Shown: positions 8,596 to 16,246, counted from the first letter of the stretch. The stretch is DNA of 25,204 bases from a bacterium (GCA_016930435.1 JAFGGQ010000047.1:1-25204), one strand, 5' to 3'. The notes: generated by a model from the sequence alone, not told the origin. Translations and numbers: made by a program.

Positions 8596-9734
8596 TGAAA
8601 CCAGAGGATCCCTGCGAGGACGTTGAAAAGCTTCAAAAGAAGTTGAAGCTGATGACTACATTGCTGGAACTAAGCAAGAAATTCAATTCTGCGATGACCT
8701 TCCGGAGTCTCTTTAGATTAGTGGTAAAAGAGGCTTCGTCCGCTCTGGATGCAGAGCGAGGTTCTATTTTTGTAGTAGATAGTGAGCGTGACCTTCTCTG
8801 GACAGAGATCGCCCAGGGAACAAAGCGGATCGAGATATCCAAGGATGACGGCATTGCCGGCTGGGTAGCTCGTAATGGTAAGGCTTACATTTCAAATGAA
8901 CCATACAATGACAAGGTTTTCAACAAGAATATCGATTTGGAGAGGAACTTTAAAACCCGGAATATTGCTGCTCTGCCTCTCCTCAACCGAACCGGGAGGG
9001 TTATCGGGGTTTTTGAGATCATTAATAAAAAGGATGGAGGTTTTTCCAAATTAGATATGGAGCTATTGGAGGGTCTGGCCGGGCAGGTTTCAATCTCCCT
9101 GGAAACGGTGCTTGCCAATGAAGAGATCCGAAGGTCCTTTGAGAGTTTTATTGAGGTTATGGCTGCCACTATCGATGCCAAGCGTCCGATTATGGCTGGC
9201 CACTCAGAAAGGGTCTCAATGTACGCAGTGATCATCGCACGGAGAATGCAACTCTCTAAAAGCCAGGTGGAGGCCGTTCGACTGGCCGGTCTGCTTCATG
9301 ATTACGGCAAGATAGGCATCCCAGACAGTATTCTCCAAAAAAGCTCTAAGCTGACCGATGAGGAATATACGCTGGTTAAGGAACATGTTGTCATTACCAA
9401 GAAAATCCTCCGGAAAATCCGCTTCAGCGATGATTTGAAGATGGTTTATGAGATCGCCGGTTACCACCACGAGCGGGTTGACGGCAATGGTTATCCCCAG
9501 GGGCTGAAGGGGTGTCAAATACCACTGGAAGCCAAAATATTAGCCGTTGTTGATGCCTTCGATGCTGCTGTTTCGGAACGGGAATATAAAAAATCCAAAG
9601 CTTGCGATGTGGTACTCTCGGAGATCATCGAAGATTCAGGAAAAGCTTATGATCCTGATGTAGTAAATGCATTCTGTGAAAGTTACGAGGAAATCATCAA
9701 GGTCAAAAAACGATATGACCGGAAATACAAATAG
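8595..9734 (+). CDS. GAF and HD-GYP domain protein, probable c-di-GMP phosphodiesterase
   Basis: HD-GYP proteins hydrolyse the second messenger cyclic di-GMP; the GAF domain usually senses a small ligand or redox state. No membrane segment is visible, so it is probably cytoplasmic. Residues 5-30 look helical (possible coiled coil). A GAF domain spans about 30-172 (GIAGWVARNGKAYISN, IGVFEIINKKDGGFSKLD). The HD-GYP domain follows at about 180-366 with H203 (HSERV), H235-D236 (LLHDYGKIG), H264, HHERVDGNGYP (291-301) and D320 (VVDAFDA). All expected metal ligands and the GYP signature are present, so it should be catalytically active. Its ATG shares one base with the sprA stop (TGATG), and AAGG lies just upstream, which suggests translational coupling to sprA. 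Control of the T9SS or surface proteins by c-di-GMP is an inference from position only. Confidence 0.92.
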   Translation: MKPEDPCEDVEKLQKKLKLMTTLLELSKKFNSAMTFRSLFRLVVKEASSALDAERGSIFVVDSERDLLWTEIAQGTKRIEISKDDGIAGWVARNGKAYISNEPYNDKVFNKNIDLERNFKTRNIAALPLLNRTGRVIGVFEIINKKDGGFSKLDMELLEGLAGQVSISLETVLANEEIRRSFESFIEVMAATIDAKRPIMAGHSERVSMYAVIIARRMQLSKSQVEAVRLAGLLHDYGKIGIPDSILQKSSKLTDEEYTLVKEHVVITKKILRKIRFSDDLKMVYEIAGYHHERVDGNGYPQGLKGCQIPLEAKILAVVDAFDAAVSEREYKKSKACDVVLSEIIEDSGKAYDPDVVNAFCESYEEIIKVKKRYDRKYK

Positions 9735-10371
9735 AATAATTAAGATATATAAAAGCCTTCTTTCCTATTTCGGCCCTCAGCACTGGTGGCCCGGTGAAAC
9801 ACCTTTCGAGATCATTATCGGAGCGATACTAACCCAGAATACATCGTGGAGCAATGTTGAAACGGCCATCGGTAACCTTAAAGACCACGGATTGCTGGAC
9901 CCTCAAAAATTGAACCAGGTAAGCCCGGAGATGCTCTCAGAGCTTATCAGACCTTCCGGTTATTATAACCAGAAGGCTCGAAAGATAATGAACTTTCTGG
10001 AATATTTATGGGCGGAATACGGTGGCGATATTGAGAGAATGAAGCTGAAAGGAGTGGATTCCCTCCGGTATGAGTTGCTCTCTATAAAGGGTATTGGTCT
10101 GGAAACTGCTGATAGCATTCTACTCTATGCGCTTGGAAAACCGGTCTTCGTGGTCGATACATATACCTACCGGATAATGTACCGGCATGGTTTTCTTTCT
10201 GAAGAGACAAGTTATCAGGATATTCAGGAATTGTTTTACCGCTACCTGGCAAAGGACCTCCTGATTTATAACGAATACCATGCCCTGCTGGTATCTTGCG
10301 GCAAAAACTTTTGTAAGAAGAAAGAGCCCCTGTGTTCCGGTTGTCCCCTAAAAGATGACCTTAAAGATTAA
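9715..10371 (+). CDS. Endonuclease III-like HhH-GPD DNA glycosylase (COG2231 type)
   Basis: A base-excision repair protein of 218 residues. The family signature FEIIIGAILTQNTSWSNVETAI is at 31-52. The helix-hairpin-helix (LLSIKGIGLETADSILLYAL, 121-140) and catalytic Asp D148 (VFVVDTYTYRI) are present. The Lys used by bifunctional endonuclease III in the equivalent GxGxKTA motif is Glu130 here, so it is probably a monofunctional glycosylase with a different substrate, possibly alkylated bases. C-terminal cysteines 195, 200, 207 and 210 (CGKNFC...CSGC) suggest an iron-sulphur cluster, but the final Cys of the canonical C-x6-C-x2-C-x5-C pattern is replaced (PLKDDL). The start at 9715 was chosen because it leaves the usual short lead before GPQHWWP; an ATG at 9667 is also in frame. 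It overlaps the HD-GYP gene by 20 bases and meets the PAP2 gene tail to tail with a 4-base overlap. Confidence 0.88.
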   Translation: MTGNTNRIIKIYKSLLSYFGPQHWWPGETPFEIIIGAILTQNTSWSNVETAIGNLKDHGLLDPQKLNQVSPEMLSELIRPSGYYNQKARKIMNFLEYLWAEYGGDIERMKLKGVDSLRYELLSIKGIGLETADSILLYALGKPVFVVDTYTYRIMYRHGFLSEETSYQDIQELFYRYLAKDLLIYNEYHALLVSCGKNFCKKKEPLCSGCPLKDDLKD

Positions 10372-11237
10372 GGGGTGCCGGATTTCCGTTTCCCCTGCAA
10401 AAAGCGGTATAGATAGGGAACAAGGATAAACATCAATATCCCTACCCCGATTCCAAAAATAACATCCACAACGTAGTGGAATCTTCCATAGACAGTGCCG
10501 CAGAAAAGCCCCAGGGCAATAAGGGTAACCAAAACTCCTGTCCACCAATTGATCCGGTAGGATTCCAGAGATACTAATGCAGCAATAGCGCAATGGGAAC
10601 TGGGGAAGGCAGCTCCCTTAATCTCGGCATTCTTCATAATTAACTCCAGTATCCTGGCAAAAAAATAACCTTTGAACTCTATATCGAAAGTACCCGGAAA
10701 GGTAAAACGTGGCCCACCAACAGGAAGAAAAATAAAAATAATATAGCAGAAAAAATAACCGAAGCTGATGGTGAAAGCAATACGAACGAACTCCTTTTTA
10801 TTCTTTTTAATCCAATAAACTATAGCCAGGAATTCAATAAAGACGAAGTAAGAAAAATAAGAGAAATACATATATTCTGAGAACAATTTTCCGGGCAGGG
10901 CATTCATGAATTCCAGGCTGGGATGGAAGCCGAAGAGCATGAAATCCCATTCAACAAAAAAATGGTCTTGAAAGCTCTTTATGTAAACAGTATTAATCAG
11001 ACCGATCTCCGAATAAAATAAGCCGAAAAAGAGGTAGGGATACCAGTATCGTAAAAAATCCGACCGGTTCTTTAAAATGGTGCTGGATTCGGCTTTTTGG
11101 TACAGAACAGGGATCAGTATCAGGCTAAGATGAACAACTATGTAAATATACCAACCGGGAATGCTTCCCGCTTTGATCAGTATCAGTATGCTTACTATAA
11201 TGTTATATACGATAAAAAGAGAGTCAACCAGTTTCAT
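10368..11237 (-). CDS. PAP2-superfamily integral membrane phosphatase/transferase
   Basis: A membrane protein of 289 residues, with about six hydrophobic segments from the N-terminus (VDSLFIVYNIIVSILILI) to the C-terminus (FGIGVGILMFILVPYLY). The acid-phosphatase-like catalytic motifs are visible: PSSH at 212-215 and YGRFHYVVD at 250-258, giving H215, R252, H254 and D258. The first motif (normally KxxxxxxRP) is represented only by GPRF around 175-178. This arrangement is typical of the PAP2 group that includes the inositol-phosphoceramide synthase-like (Aur1) proteins. It should act on a lipid phosphate, diphosphate or phospholipid head group at the membrane; the substrate cannot be told from sequence. 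A weak AGGGA precedes the ATG by about 9 bases. It is the only clear minus-strand gene, transcribed divergently from lptC. Confidence 0.85.
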   Translation of the reverse strand: MKLVDSLFIVYNIIVSILILIKAGSIPGWYIYIVVHLSLILIPVLYQKAESSTILKNRSDFLRYWYPYLFFGLFYSEIGLINTVYIKSFQDHFFVEWDFMLFGFHPSLEFMNALPGKLFSEYMYFSYFSYFVFIEFLAIVYWIKKNKKEFVRIAFTISFGYFFCYIIFIFLPVGGPRFTFPGTFDIEFKGYFFARILELIMKNAEIKGAAFPSSHCAIAALVSLESYRINWWTGVLVTLIALGLFCGTVYGRFHYVVDVIFGIGVGILMFILVPYLYRFLQGKRKSGTP

Positions 11238-11269
11238 AATAATAATTCCCTGAAAATTTTGAGGTTCAA

Positions 11270-11302
11270 TTTAAATAAAGGGTCATCATTAGTAAACAAC
11301 AA
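11270..11302 (-). promoter_or_regulatory. Candidate promoter for the PAP2 gene
   Basis: Read on the minus strand, tandem TTG triplets (plus-strand 11297-11302) are followed after 19 bases by TATTTAAA (plus-strand 11270-11277). This matches the TAnnT part of the -7 element but not the final TTG. It lies 33 bases before the PAP2 start, in the divergent region shared with lptC. Confidence 0.25.
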
Positions 11303-11314
11303 TTTTGCAAAAAT

Positions 11315-11347
11315 TTGTTGCGGCGCGAATAAAATTTGGTATATTGT
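11315..11347 (+). promoter_or_regulatory. Candidate promoter for lptC, close to a leaderless arrangement
   Basis: TTGTTG (11315-11320) is followed after 19 bases by TATATTGT (11340-11347). The spacing equals that of the sprA element. Transcription would begin at about 11350-11355, at or next to the lptC ATG (11354), leaving almost no leader and no ribosome binding site. Confidence 0.35.
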
Positions 11348-11353
11348 GTATTG

Positions 11354-11896
11354 ATGACGATAAAAACGTTGAAGGCATTAAGGACTTTATTCTGCTTTAT
11401 TTTTGTTGCGGGTATATTATCCTGTAACCCGGAGGCAGAAAACAACCTCTCTCGAACCGATAAGAGTCCCGACCAGGAATCTCAGAACACCACTGTTAAT
11501 TTTACAAATGAGGGGAGGAAGGTCGCGGTCTTATGGGCACAACACCTTTCCAAATTCAAGGACCACAATCTGGTGATCGGTGAAACCATCAAAGTAACCT
11601 TTTTTGACAGCCTGGGAAATCCCAGCACTTTCCTTACCGCCGATTCAGGACAATTTGAGGAAAGAGACCAGGAAATACTGGTCTGGGGGAATGTAGAGGT
11701 GGAATCCGTGGACAAGGTGTTTCTGTGGACTAATTCCCTGCTCTGGGATCCCAAGCTTAGGCTCATTAAGACGGATGACCCGGTCAAAATTAAGAGGGGC
11801 TCGGATATTATTGAAGGAGTGGGATTTGTCTCTGATATAAACTTCGATAATATTAGGATAACCAAAAACATTAGTGGAAGGATTTCTTCAGATTAA
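11354..11896 (+). CDS. lptC: LptC-like LPS export lipoprotein
   Basis: LptC receives LPS from the LptBFG transporter and hands it to the periplasmic LptA bridge. The predicted protein of 180 residues starts at the ATG at 11354; an in-frame TTG at 11336 lies within the promoter-like region and is unlikely. A lipoprotein signal peptide ends in the lipobox FVAGILSC with Cys24, so it is probably lipid-anchored rather than spanning the inner membrane as in E. coli. After a polar linker comes the LptC/OstA beta-jellyroll pattern: IGETIKVTFFDSLGNPSTFLTADSG, then the alternating hydrophobic strands EILVWGNVEVESVDKVFLWTNSL and DDPVKIKRGSDIIEGVGF. Position just before lptB supports the call. lptA, usually between them, is absent: the 114-base gap holds only a micro-ORF. 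Confidence 0.82.
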   Translation: MTIKTLKALRTLFCFIFVAGILSCNPEAENNLSRTDKSPDQESQNTTVNFTNEGRKVAVLWAQHLSKFKDHNLVIGETIKVTFFDSLGNPSTFLTADSGQFEERDQEILVWGNVEVESVDKVFLWTNSLLWDPKLRLIKTDDPVKIKRGSDIIEGVGFVSDINFDNIRITKNISGRISSD

Positions 11897-12010
11897 CGGT
11901 TACTATATCATACAAGGAATAAACACGGTCGCTATTAATTTTGACTTCTCGGGTAAATGGAACAGTACCAATGGATTTTCAGAATCCTTTATAGGTGAAG
12001 GAGTGCGCAA

Positions 12011-12736
12011 ATGAGCCTGAGGGGAGACAATCTTGTGAAGGTCTATAGCAAGCGCAGTGTGGTAAATGATCTTAGCATAGGGGTAGAGCGCGGTGAGATC
12101 GTTGGCCTTCTGGGCCCCAATGGCGCGGGTAAAACAACCACCTTCTATATGCTGGTAGGTCTGATCAAGCCCAATGGCGGAAATGTATTCCTGGAGAGCG
12201 AGAATATAACTGCCTTGCCCATGTATAAAAGAGCTCAGCGTGGGATCAGTTATCTTTCCCAGGAGCCTTCAGTTTTTCGTAAATTGACGGTCAAAGAGAA
12301 CATTCAGGCGATATTACAGATTACCAAAAAATCGAAAGCGGAACAGCAAAGAGTGCTTGACCATTTGTTAAACGATCTTAACCTGACCCATCTGGCAAAC
12401 CAGAAGGCCTACACCCTTTCCGGTGGTGAAAGGAGGAGGGTGGAGATCTGCCGGGCTCTGGTGACCGAACCCAAGTACCTGCTTCTTGATGAACCCTTTT
12501 CCGGTATCGATCCCATTGTGGTGGGCGAGTTGCAGGCTATTTTATATGGGCTTAAGCAAAATGCCAACCTTGGCATTCTGATCACCGACCATAATGTTCG
12601 TGAAGTATTATCCATCGTGGATAGAGCATATATTATCTATGAAGGCCGGGTATTAATTTCGGGCGATTCCAATTACCTGCTTCAGGATCAGCAAGCACGG
12701 GAGATATATCTGGGCGATAAGTTCAGGATGGACTAA
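12011..12736 (+). CDS. lptB: LPS export ABC transporter ATP-binding protein LptB
   Basis: LptB is the cytoplasmic ATPase that drives LPS extraction from the inner membrane with LptF and LptG. All ABC motifs are intact: Walker A GPNGAGKTTT (about residues 34-43), Q-loop ISYLSQEPSVFRKLTV, signature LSGGERRRVEICRAL, Walker B YLLLDEPFSGIDP and the switch histidine in ITDHNV. The Q-loop and the GERRRVEICRAL helix are characteristic of LptB rather than LivG/LivF. Length (241) is normal. GAAGGAG at 11997-12003 gives a well-placed ribosome site 7 bases before the ATG. The stop overlaps the rpoN start by one base (TAATG). LptF and LptG are not in the window. Confidence 0.96.
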   Translation: MSLRGDNLVKVYSKRSVVNDLSIGVERGEIVGLLGPNGAGKTTTFYMLVGLIKPNGGNVFLESENITALPMYKRAQRGISYLSQEPSVFRKLTVKENIQAILQITKKSKAEQQRVLDHLLNDLNLTHLANQKAYTLSGGERRRVEICRALVTEPKYLLLDEPFSGIDPIVVGELQAILYGLKQNANLGILITDHNVREVLSIVDRAYIIYEGRVLISGDSNYLLQDQQAREIYLGDKFRMD

Positions 12737-14178
12737 TGGCAAAATTATCATTATCTCAGGAAGCCACTTTAAAACAGGAACTGGTCTTAACACCCCAGTT
12801 GATCCTGACCCAAAAACTGCTCCAGTTGACCCGGTTAGAGCTAAACTATATGCTCAATCAGGAGCTGCAGACAAATCCCTGCCTCGATGTCTTGGAGGAG
12901 CGGGAAAAGGAGGGGGAAGAACTACCTTCGGAGATTGCGGAATCCCGGGAGAACCAGGAAGCTGCCGAACTCGAGGAAGAACTCGTTGATTGGAAGCGTT
13001 TCTATGATGGTATGGAACTCTCATATAGAAACCTGGAGGAGCCCACTCACGAAGACAGGCCTTCTGAACCTACCATTGCGGGACATAATTCCCTTTGGGA
13101 GGACCTCTTTGAACAGCTAACTTTGGCAAATCTGACCCCCCGGGAATTCCGTATTGGTGAATTCATCATTGGGAATCTGGATAACCGGGGTTACTTCACA
13201 ATGGCTCCCGAAGAAGTGGTATTGAACTTGAATATACAGAATCCCGAAGAACAGACTTATAACGACCAGGAAATTGAAAAAGTACTTAAGGTCGTTCAGC
13301 AATTTGAACCGGCCGGGATTGCCGCGCGTGATCTTAGGGAGTGTTTCCTGCTGCAGCTCGATAATCTGGGATTTGGTGAACAAGATTTGGTATATAATCT
13401 GGTAAAATCCCACTTCGTTGACCTGACCCGGAAAAATTTCCCACAATTGTCAAAGGTTATGAAAACCACCCAATCCCATATCGAAAAGGCCATTCATATC
13501 CTGTCCACCTTGACCTTCGCTCCCGCCGAAGGTTATGAAACCAGGGATATCAAGCTTGAACCGGACCTTATCGTAAAGAAGGATAGAGGGGAATGGAAGA
13601 TAATCTATAATTATTCTTCCCTGCCAGTTTTGGCGGTCAATAAGGAATACCTTAAACTCCTTCAAAGCTATAAAACATTGAATGAGGAAACCAAAGAATT
13701 TCTGAAGAATAAATTGAACTCAGCAAAAATGTGGATAAACAGCCTGGAGCAAAGGGAACATACCCTGCTGGGAACAATGAGGGCAATTCTGAATCATCAA
13801 ATGGATTTTTTTGAAAATGGCCCAGGCCACTTAAAACCTCTGAAAATGGAGGAGGTTGCCGATACTGTGGGGGTAGATATCTCCACAATATCCAGGGTAG
13901 TTAACGCCAAACATGTACAGACCTCATACGGTACTTTTAGCCTGCGTTCATTTTTTGTGGGTGGATTAAAAACCGAAACCGGGGAGGACCTTTCCACTAC
14001 CCGTGTTCAGCGTTTAATTAAGAAACTTGTGGATAATGAAGATAAGAAACACCCCCTGTCAGACCAGAAGATAGCAGATATTCTGAATAACGACAAAGGC
14101 GTTCAAATTGCCCGGAGAACCATAGCTAAATATCGGGATTTGTTATCCATTCCCCCGGCAAGGATGAGAAAAAGATAA
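12736..14178 (+). CDS. rpoN: RNA polymerase sigma-54 factor RpoN
   Basis: Sigma-54 directs RNA polymerase to -24/-12 promoters, where open-complex formation needs an enhancer-binding ATPase. The Gln/Leu-rich activator-interacting region I is at residues 4-50 (LSQEATLKQELVLTPQLILT). An acidic linker (about 52-85, many Glu/Asp) follows, then the core-binding domain (SLWEDLFEQLTLANLTPREF, IIGNLDNRGYF), the helix-turn-helix (MEEVADTVGVDISTISRVVN, preceding SYGTFSLRSFF) and the RpoN box ARRTIAKYR at 459-467. Length (480) is standard. The start overlaps the lptB stop, implying translational coupling as in the common lptB-rpoN gene pair. No enhancer-binding protein or convincing -24/-12 promoter was seen in this window. 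Confidence 0.97.
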   Translation: MAKLSLSQEATLKQELVLTPQLILTQKLLQLTRLELNYMLNQELQTNPCLDVLEEREKEGEELPSEIAESRENQEAAELEEELVDWKRFYDGMELSYRNLEEPTHEDRPSEPTIAGHNSLWEDLFEQLTLANLTPREFRIGEFIIGNLDNRGYFTMAPEEVVLNLNIQNPEEQTYNDQEIEKVLKVVQQFEPAGIAARDLRECFLLQLDNLGFGEQDLVYNLVKSHFVDLTRKNFPQLSKVMKTTQSHIEKAIHILSTLTFAPAEGYETRDIKLEPDLIVKKDRGEWKIIYNYSSLPVLAVNKEYLKLLQSYKTLNEETKEFLKNKLNSAKMWINSLEQREHTLLGTMRAILNHQMDFFENGPGHLKPLKMEEVADTVGVDISTISRVVNAKHVQTSYGTFSLRSFFVGGLKTETGEDLSTTRVQRLIKKLVDNEDKKHPLSDQKIADILNNDKGVQIARRTIAKYRDLLSIPPARMRKR

Positions 14179-14202
14179 ACTCAAAGAGGACCGATTATTA
14201 TA

Positions 14203-15051
14203 ATGAAACCCAGATGGCTTCAGCATTCTTTTATTACCTCCCCCAGGGCGAAATTCGTAACACAGCAACTGCGAAAACATAACCTTTTCACTATTTGCGA
14301 GGAAGGTCATTGTCCCAATAAGGGGACTTGTTACTCGGCCGGGAGAGCAACTTTCATGATTCTGGGAGATATTTGCACCCGAAACTGCGGCTTTTGCTCG
14401 GTTAAAAAAGGGATACCCGGAGTGGTGAATGGCTCCGAAGCAGAGTCTATAGCCATTGCCGTTCGGGATCTGGAATTGAAACACGTTGTCCTAACCTCTG
14501 TAACCCGTGATGATCTGACTGACGGCGGCGCCGGTCATTTCAAAAAATGTGTAAAGCAGATTCGGCAGATTAACCCTGATACCAGGATAGAGGTATTGAT
14601 ACCGGATTTCAAGGGCGATGAGTCAGCCCTTCAAACTGTAATGGAATCTGAACCTGACATTTTAAATCATAATACCGAGACTGTTGAACGGTTATACCCG
14701 TTAGTCCGTCCGCAGGCCGATTATCATTTATCCCTTCAGCTTCTGAGAAGGGTGAAATCCCTGGGAACACCCCGGGTACTGAGCAAATCGGGTTTTATGT
14801 TAGGCCTGGGAGAACAGGAAGAAGAGATCCAAAACCTGATGAAAGACCTTCGCGCCCAGGACTGTGATATTTTAACTATCGGTCAATACTTGCAGCCCAC
14901 TCCCTCTCAACTCCAGGTGGTTGAGTACATTCATCCAAGCAAGTTCCAGGAATATCAGCATTTCGGTGAAGAGTTGGGTTTCAAAGCAGTTTATTCGGGA
15001 CCCCTTATTCGAAGCTCCTATAACGCTGAATCCATTTGGGAAAAGCTATGA
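14203..15051 (+). CDS. lipA: Lipoyl synthase LipA
   Basis: LipA is a radical-SAM enzyme that inserts two sulphur atoms into the octanoyl group on lipoyl domains of 2-oxoacid dehydrogenases and the glycine cleavage H protein. Both clusters can be seen: the auxiliary cluster motif C32-x4-C37-x5-C43 (CEEGHCPNKGTC), with its serine ligand in the C-terminal RSSY motif (270-273), and the radical-SAM motif C58-x3-C62-x2-C65 (CTRNCGFC). Other family landmarks are VLTSVTRDDLTDGGAGHF, LNHNTETV and GQYLQPT. Length (282) is normal for the short form. AGAGGA lies about 12 bases before the ATG. It sits between rpoN and hpf, which are usually adjacent; no lipB or lipoate ligase is nearby. Confidence 0.96.
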   Translation: MKPRWLQHSFITSPRAKFVTQQLRKHNLFTICEEGHCPNKGTCYSAGRATFMILGDICTRNCGFCSVKKGIPGVVNGSEAESIAIAVRDLELKHVVLTSVTRDDLTDGGAGHFKKCVKQIRQINPDTRIEVLIPDFKGDESALQTVMESEPDILNHNTETVERLYPLVRPQADYHLSLQLLRRVKSLGTPRVLSKSGFMLGLGEQEEEIQNLMKDLRAQDCDILTIGQYLQPTPSQLQVVEYIHPSKFQEYQHFGEELGFKAVYSGPLIRSSYNAESIWEKL

Positions 15052-15085
15052 AAAAAATTAGAACCCTTTTATAAAAGGAGAAAAG

Positions 15086-15466
15086 ATGGATATCAGAATC
15101 GTTGCCCGTCATTTCGACCTCACTCCGGAAATCCAGGATTATGCAGAGAGCAAGATCGAACCCCTCACTAAATTCTTTGACCGGATTATCGATACGCATG
15201 TAGTATTGGATGTTGAGAAGCATCGGAAGCTGGCGGAAATATCCATGAAGGTCTATGGGACCCACCTGGTTTCAAGTTCCACCGCCGATGATCTGTATCT
15301 GGCGATCGATGATGCTGCCCGTAAAATAGAACGCCGGTTACGTAAATACAAGGAAAAATTAAAGGACCATAAAGGATTGCCCGAAGGCGAAATAATGGCA
15401 ATGATCGAGGACTATAAAGATGCTACCGAAGAGATGATCGATGAAGATTATGAATTCGAGAGTTGA
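15086..15466 (+). CDS. hpf: Ribosome hibernation-promoting factor (HPF/RaiA family)
   Basis: HPF-family proteins bind the decoding centre of the 30S subunit and idle ribosomes in starvation. The sequence has the beta-alpha-beta-beta-beta-alpha pattern: IRIVARHFDLTPEIQDYAESKIEPLTKFF, VVLDVEKHRKLAEISMKVYG, TADDLYLAIDDAARKIERRLRKYKEKLKDHKG. At 126 residues it is a short form: the dimerisation domain of long HPF is missing, replaced by an acidic tail (TEEMIDEDYEFES). A good ribosome site (AAGGAG, about 5 bases before the ATG) is present. Its place downstream of rpoN explains the old name 'sigma-54 modulation protein'. Confidence 0.93.
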   Translation: MDIRIVARHFDLTPEIQDYAESKIEPLTKFFDRIIDTHVVLDVEKHRKLAEISMKVYGTHLVSSSTADDLYLAIDDAARKIERRLRKYKEKLKDHKGLPEGEIMAMIEDYKDATEEMIDEDYEFES

Positions 15467-15488
15467 TTCCGGATATCCTTTTTAATTT

Positions 15489-16079
15489 ATGAATAAAAAA
15501 TGTAGTTTATATTCCTTGTGGCCGGTGTTACTGGCTTTTCTTGTATGCTCCTGTGTTAATCCATTTGGTCACAGGGACCCGGAGGAGCCCAGTGGGCATT
15601 CCGGTCATTGGGAAGTGCCCAGCGCTTCAGAAATCGTTATAGTCAATCTGGAGTGGGCCTATCAGGAGGGTATAATTCAAAACTTCAGCAGCTGTTTTGC
15701 TGATAGTTACCGCTTCCTGGCATCTCACCAGGATTCGGCGCGTTACCCTGAGACCTTTTCTCACTGGGATCTGGAAAGTGAACTGGCGGTTACCAATGCT
15801 TTATTCACGGTGGATACTATTCGGCTTCTTCTTGAGCAGGATTCATTGAATCCGGATTACGAAGATGATATAAACGGAACTGCCGAACTTTATCGTCGCT
15901 ACGATCTGATAGTAAGCCCTTCACAGAATGCACCAGACGATAATCCAGCGAGGGGAGTAGCTTGTTTTTTACTCCAGAGGAATGATGGAGGAAACTGGGC
16001 AATTTTCCAATGGAGCGATTTTCCGGATACTACCGGCGGTTCATTAGGGTGGGCATTACTTAAAGCGGAATTCCAGTAA
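15489..16079 (+). CDS. Small lipoprotein of unknown function, possibly NTF2-like
   Basis: Predicted protein of 196 residues with a lipoprotein signal peptide (SLYSLWPVLLAFLVCSC); the acylated Cys is probably residue 22. The mature part is acidic. The segment ASEIVIVNLEWAYQEGIIQNFSSCF followed by ADSYRF resembles SnoaL/NTF2-like lipoproteins, in which a helix pair of this type precedes a cone-shaped beta sheet. It ends with a short strand region (WAIFQWSDFP...WALLKAEFQ). It starts 22 bases after hpf without a clear ribosome site, and a possible terminator follows. It may be co-transcribed with hpf. The specific role is unknown; the NTF2-like assignment is a resemblance only. Confidence 0.75.
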   Translation: MNKKCSLYSLWPVLLAFLVCSCVNPFGHRDPEEPSGHSGHWEVPSASEIVIVNLEWAYQEGIIQNFSSCFADSYRFLASHQDSARYPETFSHWDLESELAVTNALFTVDTIRLLLEQDSLNPDYEDDINGTAELYRRYDLIVSPSQNAPDDNPARGVACFLLQRNDGGNWAIFQWSDFPDTTGGSLGWALLKAEFQ

Positions 16080-16088
16080 GCCCTCTAT

Positions 16089-16123
16089 CCCCTTTATTAT
16101 TGTAAATGGGGAGCACTATTTTT
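16089..16123 (+). terminator. Possible rho-independent terminator after the lipoprotein gene
   Basis: CCCC-TTTA (16089-16096), a six-base loop, then TAAA-t-GGGG (16103-16111) can form a hairpin with one bulged base. A run of five T follows at 16119-16123, but seven bases separate it from the stem, so the signal is imperfect. Confidence 0.35.
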
Positions 16124-16142
16124 CCGTCGCAATAAAAAACTA

Positions 16143-16173
16143 TTGACAATTTGTTTATTGTATTTTAGGTTCA
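16143..16173 (+). promoter_or_regulatory. Candidate promoter for the shell-protein gene
   Basis: TTGACA at 16143-16148 is followed by TAGGTT at 16166-16171, a 17-base spacing for a sigma-70-like reading. The same bases read as TTG-N20-TAnnTT for a Bacteroidetes-like reading. The leader would be about 65 bases, ending in AAGGAGG at 16234-16240. Confidence 0.4.
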
Positions 16174-16246
16174 TATTCATTACAAAAGAAAGCGAATTTA
16201 AGTGAGTTTCCTCTGAAAATTATAGCCATCTTTAAGGAGGTTTGGA

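Noticed and set aside
11336-11353. TTG start for lptC six codons upstream of the ATG
   Set aside because: It lies within the promoter-like TATATTGT region and adds nothing typical of a lipoprotein signal peptide.
11097-11354. 85-codon plus-strand ORF across the PAP2 5' end and the divergent promoter region
   Set aside because: It is mostly antisense to the PAP2 N-terminus, and the remainder is low-complexity A+T-rich promoter DNA.
11971-11994. Micro-ORF ATG...TAG (MDFQNPL) between lptC and lptB
   Set aside because: Seven codons, no ribosome site, no resemblance to LptA.
15469-15485. CCGGATATCC followed by T run after hpf as a terminator
   Set aside because: GGATATCC is a perfect palindrome without a loop, too short to form a stable terminator stem.
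16080-16246. Sigma-54 (-24/-12) promoter before the shell gene, given rpoN nearby
   Set aside because: No GG-N10-GC core or TGGCAC-like sequence is present; the TTGACA-type pair explains the region better.
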